Shown piece after piece: positions 26,983 through 36,287 of a DNA stretch of 64,000 nt. Positions within the stretch are counted from its first letter, which is position 1; each line of letters begins with the position of its first letter. The notes under the pieces are model-generated. The model was not told the DNA's origin and did no database searches. It was given only the letters and a program-made list of their open reading frames with translations. This DNA comes from a beta proteobacterium AAP51 (GTDB taxonomy: Bacteria > Pseudomonadota > Gammaproteobacteria > Burkholderiales > Burkholderiaceae_C), in assembly GCA_001295905.1 (NCBI GenBank), contig LJHT01000058.1, positions 1 to 64,000 on the forward strand. The letters run 5' to 3'. The position numbers and the translations under genes are program-made.

Positions 26983-27579
26983 ATGGCTGCCCTGGCCCAG
27001 GGGCCCGGCGACGCTGACGCGACGCCCATGCCTGCCGATGCGGTGGAAGTGGGCCGTGTGATGGGCGCCTGGGGCATCAAGGGCGGCATCCGGGTGAAAC
27101 CCTTCGCCGCCGACCCCCAGGCCCTGTTCGGCACCAAGCGCTGGTTCCTGCGTCCGCCCGATGGGCCGCGGCCCCTGGGTGCCAAGGCGCCGCCGTTCCC
27201 AGGCTTGCTGCGCATCGTCAGCGCCAAGGAGCATGGCGATGGCGTCGTGGCCACCGCGCAGGAACTGACCGACCGCGACGCCGCCGAAGCCCTGAGGGGC
27301 GCGGCGGTCTTCGTTTCCCGCGCCAGCTTCCCCACGCCCGACGAGGGCGAGTTCTACTGGGTCGACCTCATCGGCCTGCAAGTGCACAACCGTGCCGGGC
27401 TGGTGCTGGGCGAGGTCATCGGCCTCATCGAGACCGGCCCGCATTGCGTGCTGCGCATCCAGCCCCCGGTGGCTGCCAACGAAGAAGTGCTGATTCCCTT
27501 TGTCGAGGCCTACGTCGACAAAGTTGAACTGCCCGAGCGCCGCATCACCGTCGACTGGGACTTCGAAGCCACCGCCTGA
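26983..27579 (+). CDS. rimM: Ribosome maturation factor RimM
   Basis: 198 residues. 16S rRNA processing/30S assembly factor. [21 protein letters not shown] marks the N-terminal RimM domain; the PRC-barrel domain carries [22 protein letters not shown] and ends [24 protein letters not shown]. The N-terminus before VEVGRV is 20 residues longer than usual; an ATG at 27028 is an alternative start. It ends one base into trmD (TGATG). Confidence 0.95.
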   Translation: MAALAQGPGDADATPMPADAVEVGRVMGAWGIKGGIRVKPFAADPQALFGTKRWFLRPPDGPRPLGAKAPPFPGLLRIVSAKEHGDGVVATAQELTDRDAAEALRGAAVFVSRASFPTPDEGEFYWVDLIGLQVHNRAGLVLGEVIGLIETGPHCVLRIQPPVAANEEVLIPFVEAYVDKVELPERRITVDWDFEATA

Positions 27580-28331
27580 TGCGTTTCGACGTCATCACGC
27601 TCTTCCCCGAACTTTTCGCTCCGCATCTTCGCCACGGCATCACGCGCCGGGCTTTCGAGACGGGGCAGGTCGACGTGCGGCTGTGGCAGCTGCGAGACTT
27701 CGCCGACGACACCTACCGCCGCGTGGACGACCGCCCGTACGGCGGCGGCCCCGGCATGGTGATGCTGGCCGAGCCGCTGCAGCGCGCGCTGGCCGCCGTG
27801 GCTGCCGACCGCGAAGAGCCCCGGCCCGCGGTGGTGCACTTCACCCCCACCGGCCGGCGGCTTGACCAGGCGCTGGTGCAAAGCTTCGCCCAGGGGCCGG
27901 GCGCAGTGCTGCTGTGCGGGCGCTACGAAGGCATCGACCAGCGCCTGCTGGACGCCCATGTCACGCACGAGTTCAGCCTGGGTGATTTCGTGCTTTCTGG
28001 CGGCGAACTGCCCGCGCTGGCCCTGCTGGACGCCGTGGCCCGGCTGCAGGAAGGCGTGCTCACCGCGCCTTCGCACCAGCAAGACAGCTTCTCCGACGGC
28101 CTGCTGGAAGGCCCGCACTACAGCCGCCCTGAGAAGCTGCACATCGAGGGGCAGGAACAGGCGGTGCCGGCGGTGCTGCTGTCGGGCCACCATGGCGATA
28201 TCGCGCGATGGCGGCGCGAACGGGCGCTGGAAACCACGGCCCGGCGCCGTCCCGAGCTGATAGCCGCCGCCCGCGCCGCCGGGCGCCTGAGCAAGGCCGA
28301 CGAGCGTTTCCTGGCCGCGCTCAAGCTATAA
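27579..28331 (+). CDS. trmD: tRNA (guanine-N1)-methyltransferase
   Basis: 250 residues. Methylates G37 of tRNA with [56 protein letters not shown] and [25 protein letters not shown] form the SPOUT-knot SAM site. Start overlaps the rimM stop by one base (TGATG). Confidence 0.98.
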   Translation: MRFDVITLFPELFAPHLRHGITRRAFETGQVDVRLWQLRDFADDTYRRVDDRPYGGGPGMVMLAEPLQRALAAVAADREEPRPAVVHFTPTGRRLDQALVQSFAQGPGAVLLCGRYEGIDQRLLDAHVTHEFSLGDFVLSGGELPALALLDAVARLQEGVLTAPSHQQDSFSDGLLEGPHYSRPEKLHIEGQEQAVPAVLLSGHHGDIARWRRERALETTARRRPELIAAARAAGRLSKADERFLAALKL

Positions 28332-28406
28332 TCAAAGGCTTTTCGATCCTCTGCCGGGCGTATTCCTATCCCTCCTGCCCGCGACAAGATCGCTTTGGAG
28401 AACCCC

Positions 28407-28760
28407 TTGAATTTGATTGCCATCCTCGAGCAGGAAGAAATTGCTCGCCTGAACAAGACGATTCCCGAGTTCGCCCCTGGCGACACCGTCATCGTCAACG
28501 TGAACGTCGTTGAAGGCACGCGAAAGCGCGTGCAGGCTTATGAAGGCGTGGTCATTGCCAAGCGCAACCGCGGCCTGAACAGCAGCTTCATCGTGCGCAA
28601 GATTTCCAGCGGCGAAGGCGTCGAGCGCACCTTCCAGACCTACAGCCCGCTGATCGCCAGCGTGGAAGTGAAGCGCCGCGGCGACGTGCGCCGTGCCAAG
28701 CTGTACTACCTGCGCCAGCGCAGCGGCAAGTCGGCCCGCATCAAGGAAAAGCTGGCCTGA
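28407..28760 (+). CDS. rplS: Large ribosomal subunit protein bL19
   Basis: 117 residues from an unusual TTG start at 28407, read as [15 protein letters not shown], the normal L19 opening. GGAGAA lies at the correct distance upstream. A second TTG upstream (28395) overlaps that ribosome binding site. Conserved core: [23 protein letters not shown] and [23 protein letters not shown]. Last gene of the operon, followed by a clear terminator. Confidence 0.96.
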   Translation: MNLIAILEQEEIARLNKTIPEFAPGDTVIVNVNVVEGTRKRVQAYEGVVIAKRNRGLNSSFIVRKISSGEGVERTFQTYSPLIASVEVKRRGDVRRAKLYYLRQRSGKSARIKEKLA

Positions 28761-28796
28761 TGGCGCAGGGCACCCCGCCCCGGGTGCCTGCCGGCC

Positions 28797-28821
28797 AAGG
28801 CCGCCCTCGGGCGGCCTTTTT
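28797..28821 (+). terminator. Rho-independent terminator of the rpsP-rplS operon
   Basis: AAGGCCGCC and GGCGGCCTT pair over a short CTCG loop, ending in a run of T; 37 bp past the rplS stop. Confidence 0.9.
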
Positions 28822-28853
28822 CATGCCCTGACCACTTTCGGTACGCCCCACCC

Positions 28854-29564
28854 ATGAACCGCCCCCGCATCCTCGACCCCCGCGCCGTGCCCGTGGTGGG
28901 GGTGGATGCGCACCTGCCGCCGGTGCCTGCCGCCCGGCTGCAGGCCGCAGCGCTGCGCCAGCGCTTCGTGGCCGCTCCGGCCTGGGAGCCTGAATTCACC
29001 GGCGATGGCCGCCCCTTCAGCGGCCGCGAACCTGCCCATGCCGCGGTGCTGGTGCCGCTGGTGCAGCGCCCGGCCACACGCGATGATGACGGCCTGCACG
29101 TGCTGCTGACACGCCGCACCGAGCACCTGCGCGACCATGCCGGGCAGATCAGCTTCCCCGGCGGCCGCTGCGAGCCCGAAGACAGCGGCCCCGCCGCCAC
29201 CGCGCTGCGCGAGGCCGAGGAAGAGGTGGGCCTGCCGCACACGCACGTGCAGGTGATCGGGCAACTGCCCGCCTACACCACCGTCACCAGCTTCATCGTC
29301 ACGCCCGTGGTGGCCCTGGTGCAGGCGCCTTACCCCGTGGCGCTGGACAGCTTCGAGGTGGCGGAAGCCTTCGAGGTGCCACTGGCTTGGCTGATGAACC
29401 CGGCCCACCACCGGCGCCACCTGTTTCGCCACGAAGGCGACGAGCATCAGTTCCTGTCCATGCCGTGGACACGCCCGGGCACCGAAGGCCCGCCCGCCGA
29501 GTACTTCATCTGGGGTGCCACGGCCGCCATGCTGCGCAACCTGTACCGCTTTCTCAGCGCCTGA
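28854..29564 (+). CDS. Nudix hydrolase, coenzyme A pyrophosphatase type
   Basis: 236 residues. The CoA-specific motif LRDHAGQISFPGGR precedes the Nudix box GRCEPEDSGPAATALREAEEEVGL. This arrangement is the NudL/PCD1 family, which hydrolyses CoA or its derivatives. The 50-residue N-terminal part is less conserved. It starts after the rplS terminator. Confidence 0.9.
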   Translation: MNRPRILDPRAVPVVGVDAHLPPVPAARLQAAALRQRFVAAPAWEPEFTGDGRPFSGREPAHAAVLVPLVQRPATRDDDGLHVLLTRRTEHLRDHAGQISFPGGRCEPEDSGPAATALREAEEEVGLPHTHVQVIGQLPAYTTVTSFIVTPVVALVQAPYPVALDSFEVAEAFEVPLAWLMNPAHHRRHLFRHEGDEHQFLSMPWTRPGTEGPPAEYFIWGATAAMLRNLYRFLSA

Positions 29565-29613
29565 TCGCCTGCCCGGGCCGGCGCCTGCGGGGCACGCCCT
29601 ATCATTGCCGGCG

Positions 29614-30603
29614 ATGAGTTTCTTCGCCGTCTTGTTCGCGTTGCTGATCGAACAGCTCAAGCCGCTGCCGCGCGACAACTGGGTGCACGAAACCATGATG
29701 TCCTGGGTGCGCTGGACCGGCCGCAACTTCGACGCCGGCCAGCCCCACCACATAGGGGTGGTGTGGTGCGTGTCGGTGCTGGTGCCCGCCGTGCTGGTAG
29801 GCGCGGTGCACCTGCTCATCAGCCCCTACAGCCTGTTGCTGGCCCTGGCCTTCGATGTGGCCGTGCTCTACCTCACGCTGGGCTTCCGCCAGTTCAGCCA
29901 CTACTTCACCGACATCCGCGACGCGCTGGAGCGTGGCGACGAAAACGAGGCGCGCCGCCTGCTTGCCGAATGGCGCCACCTCGATGCCAGCGAGCTGCCG
30001 CGCACCGAGGTGCTGCGCCACGTCATCGAACACGCGCTGCTGGCGGCACACCGCCATGTCTTCGGCGTGTTCTTCTGGTTCGTGCTGCTGTCGGCGCTGG
30101 GCCTGGGGCCGATGGGCGCGGTGCTGTACCGCATGGCCGAGTTCAGCACGCGCTTCTGGGGCTACCGCCACCGCGCGCTGGACGCGCCCAGCAACGACGG
30201 CCTGCTGGCCTTGTCGCAGCGCCTGTTCGGGCTGATCGACCACGTGCCGGCCCGCCTGACGGCCTTCGGCTTTGCCGTGGTGGGCAACTTCGAAGAAGCG
30301 GCCGCCAGCTGGCGGCGCGACGCCGCGCTGTGGCTGCATCCGAACGAGGGCGTGATCCTGGCCGCTGCGGCCGGCGCGGTGGGCGTGCAGCTGGGGGGTG
30401 CGGCGGCCCCGGGTGTCACGCCCGACCGCAGCAAGACCTTCACCGCCGGAGGCGAAGCCGGCATGGCCGAAGCCCAGGGTTCCACCAGCGGCTTGCCGGC
30501 GCAGTTCGGCCACCTGCACAGCGTCGTGGGGCTGGTGTGGCGCTCGGTGGTGCTGTGGATGCTGCTGGTGGCGCTGCTGACACTGGCGCACATCGTCGGT
30601 TGA
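29614..30603 (+). CDS. CobD/CbiB-family membrane protein
   Basis: 329 residues with several membrane helices. The N-terminal MSFFAVLFALLIEQLKPL and the overall layout match a betaproteobacterial CobD/CbiB-like family. No cobalamin genes are nearby, and its middle region (RDALERGDENEARRLLAEWR) resembles AmpE-like relatives, so cobinamide synthesis should not be assumed. It faces rsgA convergently. Confidence 0.75.
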   Translation: MSFFAVLFALLIEQLKPLPRDNWVHETMMSWVRWTGRNFDAGQPHHIGVVWCVSVLVPAVLVGAVHLLISPYSLLLALAFDVAVLYLTLGFRQFSHYFTDIRDALERGDENEARRLLAEWRHLDASELPRTEVLRHVIEHALLAAHRHVFGVFFWFVLLSALGLGPMGAVLYRMAEFSTRFWGYRHRALDAPSNDGLLALSQRLFGLIDHVPARLTAFGFAVVGNFEEAAASWRRDAALWLHPNEGVILAAAAGAVGVQLGGAAAPGVTPDRSKTFTAGGEAGMAEAQGSTSGLPAQFGHLHSVVGLVWRSVVLWMLLVALLTLAHIVG

Positions 30604-30625
30604 AGCCGGGCGCGGGCCGGCGCTG

Positions 30626-31540
30626 CTACCAGCGCTTCTGCGACAACTCTTCGAACAGCTCGCCGTAGATGCGCTGCCGCGTCGGGCTGATCTCGCCCCG
30701 CGCGGCCGCGGCGCGCACGCCGCAGCCGGGCTCGTGCAGGTGGCTGCAGTTGTGGAAGCGGCACTCGCCCATCACCGCTGCGTAGTCGGGCATCAGCGAT
30801 GCCAGCTGTTCGGGCGCCACCTGGCGCAGGCCGAATTCCTGGAAGCCCGGGGAATCGATCAAGGCGCCTGTTATTGTGTCGTCCAGCCAGTACCAGCGCG
30901 TGCTGGTGGTGGTGTGGCGGCCGGTGTTCAGGGCCTGCGAGATTTCACCCACCTGGGCCTCGGCCTGTGGCACCAGCAGGTTGATGAGCGTGCTCTTGCC
31001 CATGCCGCTGGGGCCCAGCACCAGCGTCGTGCGGCCGGCCAGCAAGGGCGACAGCGTGGCACGCGAGCCTTCCGGGTCCATCTTCAGCGCCAGCTCCACC
31101 ACCTGCGCACCCATGCGGCGGTAGGGCGCCAGGCGCTCGCGCGCCACGGCAATGCCCGGCAGGTCGGTCTTGTTCAGGCCGATGACCGTGGGGATGTCGG
31201 CCGCCGCGGCGGCTATCAGGGCGCGCGTGAGCTGCGATTCGCTGAACACCGGTTCGGCGGCCACCAGCACCAGCAGCAGGTCGAGGTTGGCGGCGAAGGA
31301 TTTGGTGCGCCATTCGTCCTGGCGGAACAGCAGGTTGCGGCGCGGCACCAGGCTGTCGATGACGCCGCCGTCGCCGGTGGGCTGCCAGAGCACCCGGTCG
31401 CCCACCACCAGCTCGCTCTTCTTGCCGCGCGTGTGGCACAGCACCCGCTCGCCGGCCGGTGTTTCCACCATCACCTGGCGGCCGTGCGCGGCCACGACCA
31501 GAGCTGCTGCCGCAGGGGCTGCCGTCAAGGCTGAAGTCAA
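30626..31540 (-). CDS. rsgA: Ribosome small subunit-dependent GTPase A
   Basis: 304 residues. Circularly permuted GTPase of 30S assembly: OB-fold N-terminus, G4 GLNKTDLPG before G1 GPSGMGKSTLIN, G3 DSPGFQEFG, and a zinc finger CRFHNCSHLHEPGCGV. Its start overlaps the pterin dehydratase stop by four bases (ATGA). Confidence 0.96.
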   Translation of the reverse strand: MTSALTAAPAAAALVVAAHGRQVMVETPAGERVLCHTRGKKSELVVGDRVLWQPTGDGGVIDSLVPRRNLLFRQDEWRTKSFAANLDLLLVLVAAEPVFSESQLTRALIAAAAADIPTVIGLNKTDLPGIAVARERLAPYRRMGAQVVELALKMDPEGSRATLSPLLAGRTTLVLGPSGMGKSTLINLLVPQAEAQVGEISQALNTGRHTTTSTRWYWLDDTITGALIDSPGFQEFGLRQVAPEQLASLMPDYAAVMGECRFHNCSHLHEPGCGVRAAAARGEISPTRQRIYGELFEELSQKRW

Positions 31541-31860
31541 CGCTGCAAGGCGTCCAGCTTGGCGGCGCAGATGAAGTCGTTGATGGAGATGCCACCCACC
31601 GAATGCGTGTTGTAGCGCACCGTGCAGCAGTTGTAGGAAACCAGCAGGTCGGGGTGATGGTCTTCGACGTGCGCCACCCAGGCCACGGCGTTCACGAAGG
31701 CCATGGTGCGGTGGTAGTCGGGGAAGTCATAGCGCTTCTGGATGGCGCCGTCCACCAGCGTCCAGCCCGGGGCTTGGGCCAGGTGGGTTTCGATGTCGGC
31801 CGGCCCCATCGGGGGCTGGCCCTCCAGGGCTAGGCAATGTTGTGTGGCCAGGTGGTTCAT
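31537..31860 (-). CDS. 4a-hydroxytetrahydrobiopterin dehydratase
   Basis: 107 residues from the ATG at 31860. The PCD signature VAHVEDHHPDLLVSYNCCTVRYNTH-type motif (HHPDLLVSYN then THSVGG) is present. It recycles pterin-4a-carbinolamine or acts as DCoH-like protein. The longer open frame that includes it covers the M48 gene in another frame. It is 5 bp from the M48 stop. Confidence 0.93.
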   Translation of the reverse strand: MNHLATQHCLALEGQPPMGPADIETHLAQAPGWTLVDGAIQKRYDFPDYHRTMAFVNAVAWVAHVEDHHPDLLVSYNCCTVRYNTHSVGGISINDFICAAKLDALQR

Positions 31861-31865
31861 GGGTG

Positions 31866-33176
31866 TCAGGCCGTGGCGGGGCTGTTGAAGGAGGGTTGGG
31901 GCGCAAGCGCGGCAGGAGCGGGCAGGGCGGCCAGCCGTTCCGACGCCGGCGGGTGCGAGTAGTAGAAGCGCACGTACACCGGGTCGGGCGTCAGCGTGGC
32001 GGCGTTGTCTTCGTGCAGCTTCAGCAGCGCGCTGGCCAGGTGGGCACCGTCGGCCTGCGCGCTGGCGTAGGCGTCGGCCTGGAACTCGTCGCGGCGCGAG
32101 AAGTAGGCCGCCACGGGGCTGATGAAGAAGGTGAAGGGCGGCAGCGCCATCATGAAGAGCAGCAGCGCCAGCGCATGGTTGGGCGCGGCGATGTTGGGCT
32201 GCACGCCCAGGCCCGCATAGAAGCCGCTTTGCCCGGCCAGCCAGCCCAGCAGCGCCAGGCCCGCCAGGCTGAAGGCGAAGATGCCCACCATGCGCTTGAG
32301 CACGTGCTTGTGCTTGAAGTGGCCCAGCTCGTGGGCCAGCACGGCTTCCACCTCGGCGGGCGTCAGGCGCTGCAGCAGGGTGTCGAAGAACACCACGCGC
32401 TTGGCCGCACCCAGGCCGGTGAAATAGGCGTTGGCGTGGGCCGAGCGCTTGCTGCCGTCCATCACGAACAGGCCCTTGGCGGCAAAACCGCAGCGCTGCA
32501 TCAGCGCCTGCACGCGCTGCTTCAGCGCTTCGTCGGGCAGCGGCTCGAACTTGTTGAACATCGGCGCGATGACCGTGGGGTACAGCACCAGCAGCAGCAG
32601 GTTGAAGCCCACCCAGGTGACCCAGGCGTACAGCCACCACAGCCCGCCGCTGGCGCCCATGATCCACAGGATGACGGCGGCCAGCGGCAGCCCGATCAGC
32701 GTGCCGACGGCGGCACCCTTGGCCATGTCCACCAGCCACAGCTTCCAGGTCATGCGGTTGAAGCCGAAGCGTTGTTCGATGCGGAAGGTGCTGTAGGCGT
32801 CCAGCGGCAGCTCCAGCAGCGTGCCGATGAGCGTGAAGGCCGCCAGCAAGGCCAGCTGGTAGACCATGGGGCCCCAGGCCGGCAGCACGTTGTCGACCAG
32901 CCAGAGGTTCAGCGCGTCCAGGCCGCCCAGCAGCGTCCAGGCCAGCAGCAGCAGGCTGGAGAAGGCGGTGGCGAACAGGCCCAGCCGTCCCTTGGCCAGC
33001 GTGTAGTCGGCCGCGCGCTGGTGCGCTTCCAGCGTCACGGTGCCGGCAAAGGCCGGCGGCACGGTGTTGCGGTGCAGGGCCACGTGGCGCATCTGCCGCG
33101 TGTTCAGCCACAGCTTGGTGGCCAGAGACAGCAGCAGCGCGGCCGCGAAGGCCAGGGTGACGTGGTCGGATTGCAT
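31866..33176 (-). CDS. M48-family (Ste24-like) membrane metallopeptidase
   Basis: 436 residues from ATG at 33176. Multi-pass membrane protein with the zinc motif HELGHFKHKH and the downstream RRDEFQADAYA that supplies the third ligand. The N-terminal LEAHQRAADYTLAKGRLG and FRIEQRFGFNRMTW match Ste24/CAAX-protease-1 proteins. In bacteria it probably degrades misfolded membrane proteins. Divergent from orn with a 57-bp gap. Confidence 0.93.
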   Translation of the reverse strand: MQSDHVTLAFAAALLLSLATKLWLNTRQMRHVALHRNTVPPAFAGTVTLEAHQRAADYTLAKGRLGLFATAFSSLLLLAWTLLGGLDALNLWLVDNVLPAWGPMVYQLALLAAFTLIGTLLELPLDAYSTFRIEQRFGFNRMTWKLWLVDMAKGAAVGTLIGLPLAAVILWIMGASGGLWWLYAWVTWVGFNLLLLVLYPTVIAPMFNKFEPLPDEALKQRVQALMQRCGFAAKGLFVMDGSKRSAHANAYFTGLGAAKRVVFFDTLLQRLTPAEVEAVLAHELGHFKHKHVLKRMVGIFAFSLAGLALLGWLAGQSGFYAGLGVQPNIAAPNHALALLLFMMALPPFTFFISPVAAYFSRRDEFQADAYASAQADGAHLASALLKLHEDNAATLTPDPVYVRFYYSHPPASERLAALPAPAALAPQPSFNSPATA

Positions 33177-33233
33177 GGGGCGCGAGTTTAGGCTTGGGCG
33201 AGAATTGCAGCCCACCCTGCCTGCGAAGACACC

Positions 33234-33812
33234 ATGAGCGACGCGCTGCCGATCTCTGCCGCCACCCTGGCCCCCAACGAACACAACCTGGTCTGGATCG
33301 ACCTGGAGATGACCGGCCTCTACCCCGACACCGACCGCATCATCGAGATTGCCGTCGTCGTCACCGACCCCCAGCTCACCGTGCGCGTGGAAGGGCCGGT
33401 GTTCGCAGTGCACCAGAGCGACGCCGTGCTCGACGGCATGGACGCCTGGAACAAGGGCACCCATGGCAAGAGCGGGCTTACTGAACGTGTGCGTGCTTCC
33501 ACCACCGACGAAGCTGCGGCCGAAGCCGCCGTCATCGAGTTCCTGAAGGCCTACGTGCCCAAGGGCAAAAGCCCGATGTGCGGCAACAGCATCTGCCAGG
33601 ACCGCCGCTTTCTCGCGCGCACCATGCCCGCGCTGGAGGCGTTTTTCCACTACCGCAACATCGACGTCAGCACGCTGAAGGAACTGGCGCGCCGCTGGAA
33701 GCCGGCGGCGCTGGAGGGCTTCAAGAAGGCGCAGGCGCACACGGCGCTGGCCGACATCCACGAGTCCATCGACGAGCTCATCCACTACCGGCAGCACTTC
33801 CTGTCGGTGTGA
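33234..33812 (+). CDS. orn: Oligoribonuclease
   Basis: 192 residues. DEDDh 3'-5' exonuclease of 2-5 nt RNAs: [22 protein letters not shown] has the first acidic pair; [16 protein letters not shown]; and [19 protein letters not shown] has the catalytic His and Asp. The C-terminal codons and stop lie in a 14-bp tandem duplication (33800-33826). Confidence 0.97.
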   Translation: MSDALPISAATLAPNEHNLVWIDLEMTGLYPDTDRIIEIAVVVTDPQLTVRVEGPVFAVHQSDAVLDGMDAWNKGTHGKSGLTERVRASTTDEAAAEAAVIEFLKAYVPKGKSPMCGNSICQDRRFLARTMPALEAFFHYRNIDVSTLKELARRWKPAALEGFKKAQAHTALADIHESIDELIHYRQHFLSV

Positions 33813-33986
33813 CCCTGTCGGTGTGAGCGTGCCGGCGGTTCGCCCGTGGCTACGACCCGGGCGCCGTCAGCCAAGCGACATGCACTTGCCTGAGACCGAC
33901 CTCGGGCGGCCCGGGTGTGGCGCGCCGCGGGTGGGCGGGGTTACAACGCAGCCTGTTGCATCGCACCGCCCCTTGAGCGCCCTCGC

Positions 33987-34787
33987 ATGAGCCTGCCCCG
34001 CCGTCGTTTCTTCACCTGTTTGCCGGCCGTCGCCGCGGGGGTCTACGCGGCCAGTGCCGATGTCTTCGCCCAGCCGGCCCCGGCCCGCCGCCTGCGCGTG
34101 GGCGTGGAAGGCAACTACCCGCCTTTTTCCAAGCTGGGGCCCGATGGCCAGCTGAGCGGTTTCGACATCGACATCGCCCGTGCCGTGTGCCAGCGCCTGA
34201 ACGCGCAGTGCGTGCTGGTGCAGCAGGAATGGGACGGCATGATGCCGGCGCTGCGCGCGAAGAAGTTCGACATGATCGTGGCCAGCATGACGATGAGCGA
34301 AGAGCGCCGCCGCGTCGTCGATTTCAGCGACCCCTACTACGACGTGCCATCGCGCTGGGTGGCCCGTGCTGGCGCCTTCAAGGACGCGCAGCCGGCAACG
34401 CTCAAGGGCCGGCGCATCATCGTGCTGCGCAACACGCCGCGCGCCCAGCACGTGGCGCGGCACTACCCGGGCAGCCCGGTGCTGCTGGTGAACAAGGAGA
34501 CCGACATCTACCTCGAGCTGGCCGCCGGCCGTGGCGACATCGGCTTCGGCAGCAGCGTGGTCTCCAGCGAGGCCTTGCTGAAGCAGCCGCAAGGCCGCGG
34601 CTTTGCACAGGTCGGGCCGCTGGTGCGGCTGGAAGACGGCGGCGGCGGGGTGGGCATCGCCTTCCGCAAGGGCGACGACGCGCTGCGCGAGCAGGTGAAC
34701 GCCGCGCTGAAGGCCATCAAGGCCGACGGCAGCTACCGCCGGATGGCCGCCGCCTACTTCGACTTCGACATCTCCGGCGGCAACTGA
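33987..34787 (+). CDS. Basic amino acid ABC transporter, periplasmic binding protein (ArgT/HisJ/AotJ type)
   Basis: 266 residues from ATG at 33987. The signal peptide has a twin-arginine-like LPRRRFF. The binding domain has RLRVGVEGNYPPFSKLG, LSGFDIDIARAVCQRL, and DMIVASMTMSEERRRVVDFSDPYY, the hallmark of lysine/arginine/ornithine binders. First gene of an operon with two permeases, a deacylase and an ATPase; the permease start overlaps its stop (TGATG). Confidence 0.92.
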   Translation: MSLPRRRFFTCLPAVAAGVYAASADVFAQPAPARRLRVGVEGNYPPFSKLGPDGQLSGFDIDIARAVCQRLNAQCVLVQQEWDGMMPALRAKKFDMIVASMTMSEERRRVVDFSDPYYDVPSRWVARAGAFKDAQPATLKGRRIIVLRNTPRAQHVARHYPGSPVLLVNKETDIYLELAAGRGDIGFGSSVVSSEALLKQPQGRGFAQVGPLVRLEDGGGGVGIAFRKGDDALREQVNAALKAIKADGSYRRMAAAYFDFDISGGN

Positions 34788-35473
34788 TGTTCCAGGGTTA
34801 CCTGCCGGCCATCCTCAGCGGTCTGGGCGTCACGCTGGCCATCGCGGCGCTGTCGCTGGCGGTGGCCTGCGTGTTCGGGCTGCTCGGGGCCATCGCCAAG
34901 CTCTCGGCTTCGCGCGTGGCGCGCAGCGTGGCGGGGGTCTACACCACGGTCATCCGCGGCGTGCCCGAACTGGTGCTGATGCTCATCATCTTCTACGGCG
35001 GCCAGATCCTGCTGAACGCCTTCGTCGAGGCGCGCGGCTGGGACTACATCGACGTGCCGCCCTTCGCGGCTGGCACGCTGACCATCGGCTTCATCTTCGG
35101 CGCCTACCTCACCGAGACCTTCCGCGGCGCCATCCTGGCCGTGCCGCGCGGGCAGATGGAAGCGGCCACCGCCTACGGCATGCGCCGCGGCCAGGCGCTG
35201 CGCCGCATCCTGCTGCCGCAGATGGTGCGGCACGCCATTCCAGGCTTTGCCAACAACTGGCTGGTCATGGTGAAGGCCACGGCGCTGGTCTCCATCATCG
35301 GGCTGGACGACATGCTGCACCGCGCCAACATGGCCGCCTCGGCCACGCGCGAGCCCTTCACTTTTTTCATGCTGGTGGCGGCGCTGTACCTGGCCATCAC
35401 CACCGTCTCCATCCTGCTGCTGAGCCGCCTGGAAAAGCGCTACAGCCTGGGCGTGAAGACGGTGCGTTTCTGA
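34787..35473 (+). CDS. Basic amino acid ABC transporter permease (HisQ/AotQ type)
   Basis: 228 residues, about five helices. Typical permease loop EAATAYGMRRGQALRRILLP and the substrate-channel motif VIRGVPELVLMLIIFYGG. Pairs with the next permease as a HisQ/HisM-type heterodimer. Confidence 0.92.
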   Translation: MFQGYLPAILSGLGVTLAIAALSLAVACVFGLLGAIAKLSASRVARSVAGVYTTVIRGVPELVLMLIIFYGGQILLNAFVEARGWDYIDVPPFAAGTLTIGFIFGAYLTETFRGAILAVPRGQMEAATAYGMRRGQALRRILLPQMVRHAIPGFANNWLVMVKATALVSIIGLDDMLHRANMAASATREPFTFFMLVAALYLAITTVSILLLSRLEKRYSLGVKTVRF

Positions 35474-35486
35474 GAGGGCCGGCGCG

Positions 35487-36287
35487 ATGATCGAATGGCA
35501 AGTCATCCACGACAGCCTGCCGGCCTTTGCCAGCGGCCTGGGCGTGTGCCTGGTGCTGCTGGTGCTGAGCGTGGGCACGGGCTTCGTGCTCTCGGTGCCG
35601 CTGGCGGTGGCGCGCGTGTCGGCCCGGCGCGCGCTGTGGGTGCCGGTGTGGACTTACACCTATGTGTTCCGCGGCACGCCTTTGCTGGTGCAGTTGTTCC
35701 TGGTGTACTACGGCTTTGCGCAGTTCGAGGCGGTGCGCGAAAGCCCGTTGTGGCCGCTGCTGCGTGAGGCCTGGTTCTGCGCCTGGCTGGCCTTCGCGCT
35801 GAACACCACGGCCTACACCACCGAAATCTTCGCCGGCGCGCTGCGCGCCACGCCGCACGGCGAGGTGGAAGCGGCGCGCGCCTACGGGCTGTCGGGCTTC
35901 AAGCTCTACACCCGCATCCTGCTGCCCAGCGCGCTGCGCCGGGCCCTGCCGCAGTACAGCAACGAGGTGGTGGGCATGATGCACGCCACCGCCATCGTGA
36001 GCACGGTGACGCTGGTGGACGTGACCCGCGTGGCCCGCGATGTCTACGCCAACCACCTGCTGCCGGTGGAAGCCTTCGGCACCGCCGCCGTCATCTACTT
36101 CGTGCTGACCTTCCTGCTGGTGGGCGGCTTCAAGCTGCTGGAAAAGCGTTTCCTGCGCCATTTGCAAACCGAACGCCGCCCCGCCAGCGCTGCCGATACC
36201 GCCACGGCGCCTGCCGCTGCTCCTGCCGCTGCTCCTGCCGCTGCCCCTGCCGCTGCCCCTGCCGCTGCTCCTGCTTCCGCCCCATGA
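35487..36287 (+). CDS. Basic amino acid ABC transporter permease (HisM/AotM type) with repeat tail
   Basis: 266 residues. The permease loop EAARAYGLSGFKLYTRILLP and FRGTPLLVQLFLVYYG are standard. The last 29 residues form an Ala/Pro tail (repeats of PAAA) encoded by five perfect 12-bp units; such a tail is not part of the family and may vary in length between strains. Its stop overlaps the next start (ATGA). Confidence 0.92.
   Translation: MIEWQVIHDSLPAFASGLGVCLVLLVLSVGTGFVLSVPLAVARVSARRALWVPVWTYTYVFRGTPLLVQLFLVYYGFAQFEAVRESPLWPLLREAWFCAWLAFALNTTAYTTEIFAGALRATPHGEVEAARAYGLSGFKLYTRILLPSALRRALPQYSNEVVGMMHATAIVSTVTLVDVTRVARDVYANHLLPVEAFGTAAVIYFVLTFLLVGGFKLLEKRFLRHLQTERRPASAADTATAPAAAPAAAPAAAPAAAPAAAPASAP
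36210..36269 (+). repeat. Five 12-bp tandem repeats in the hisM-like gene
   Basis: CCTGCCGCTGC(T/C) repeated five times with only the twelfth base varying (T, T, C, C, T), then a diverged unit. It keeps frame and encodes PAAA units. Confidence 0.9.

Noticed and set aside
31537..33111. 524-codon frame ending in the pterin dehydratase
   Set aside because: Only the last 107 codons are family sequence; the rest is an alternative frame of the M48 protease gene.
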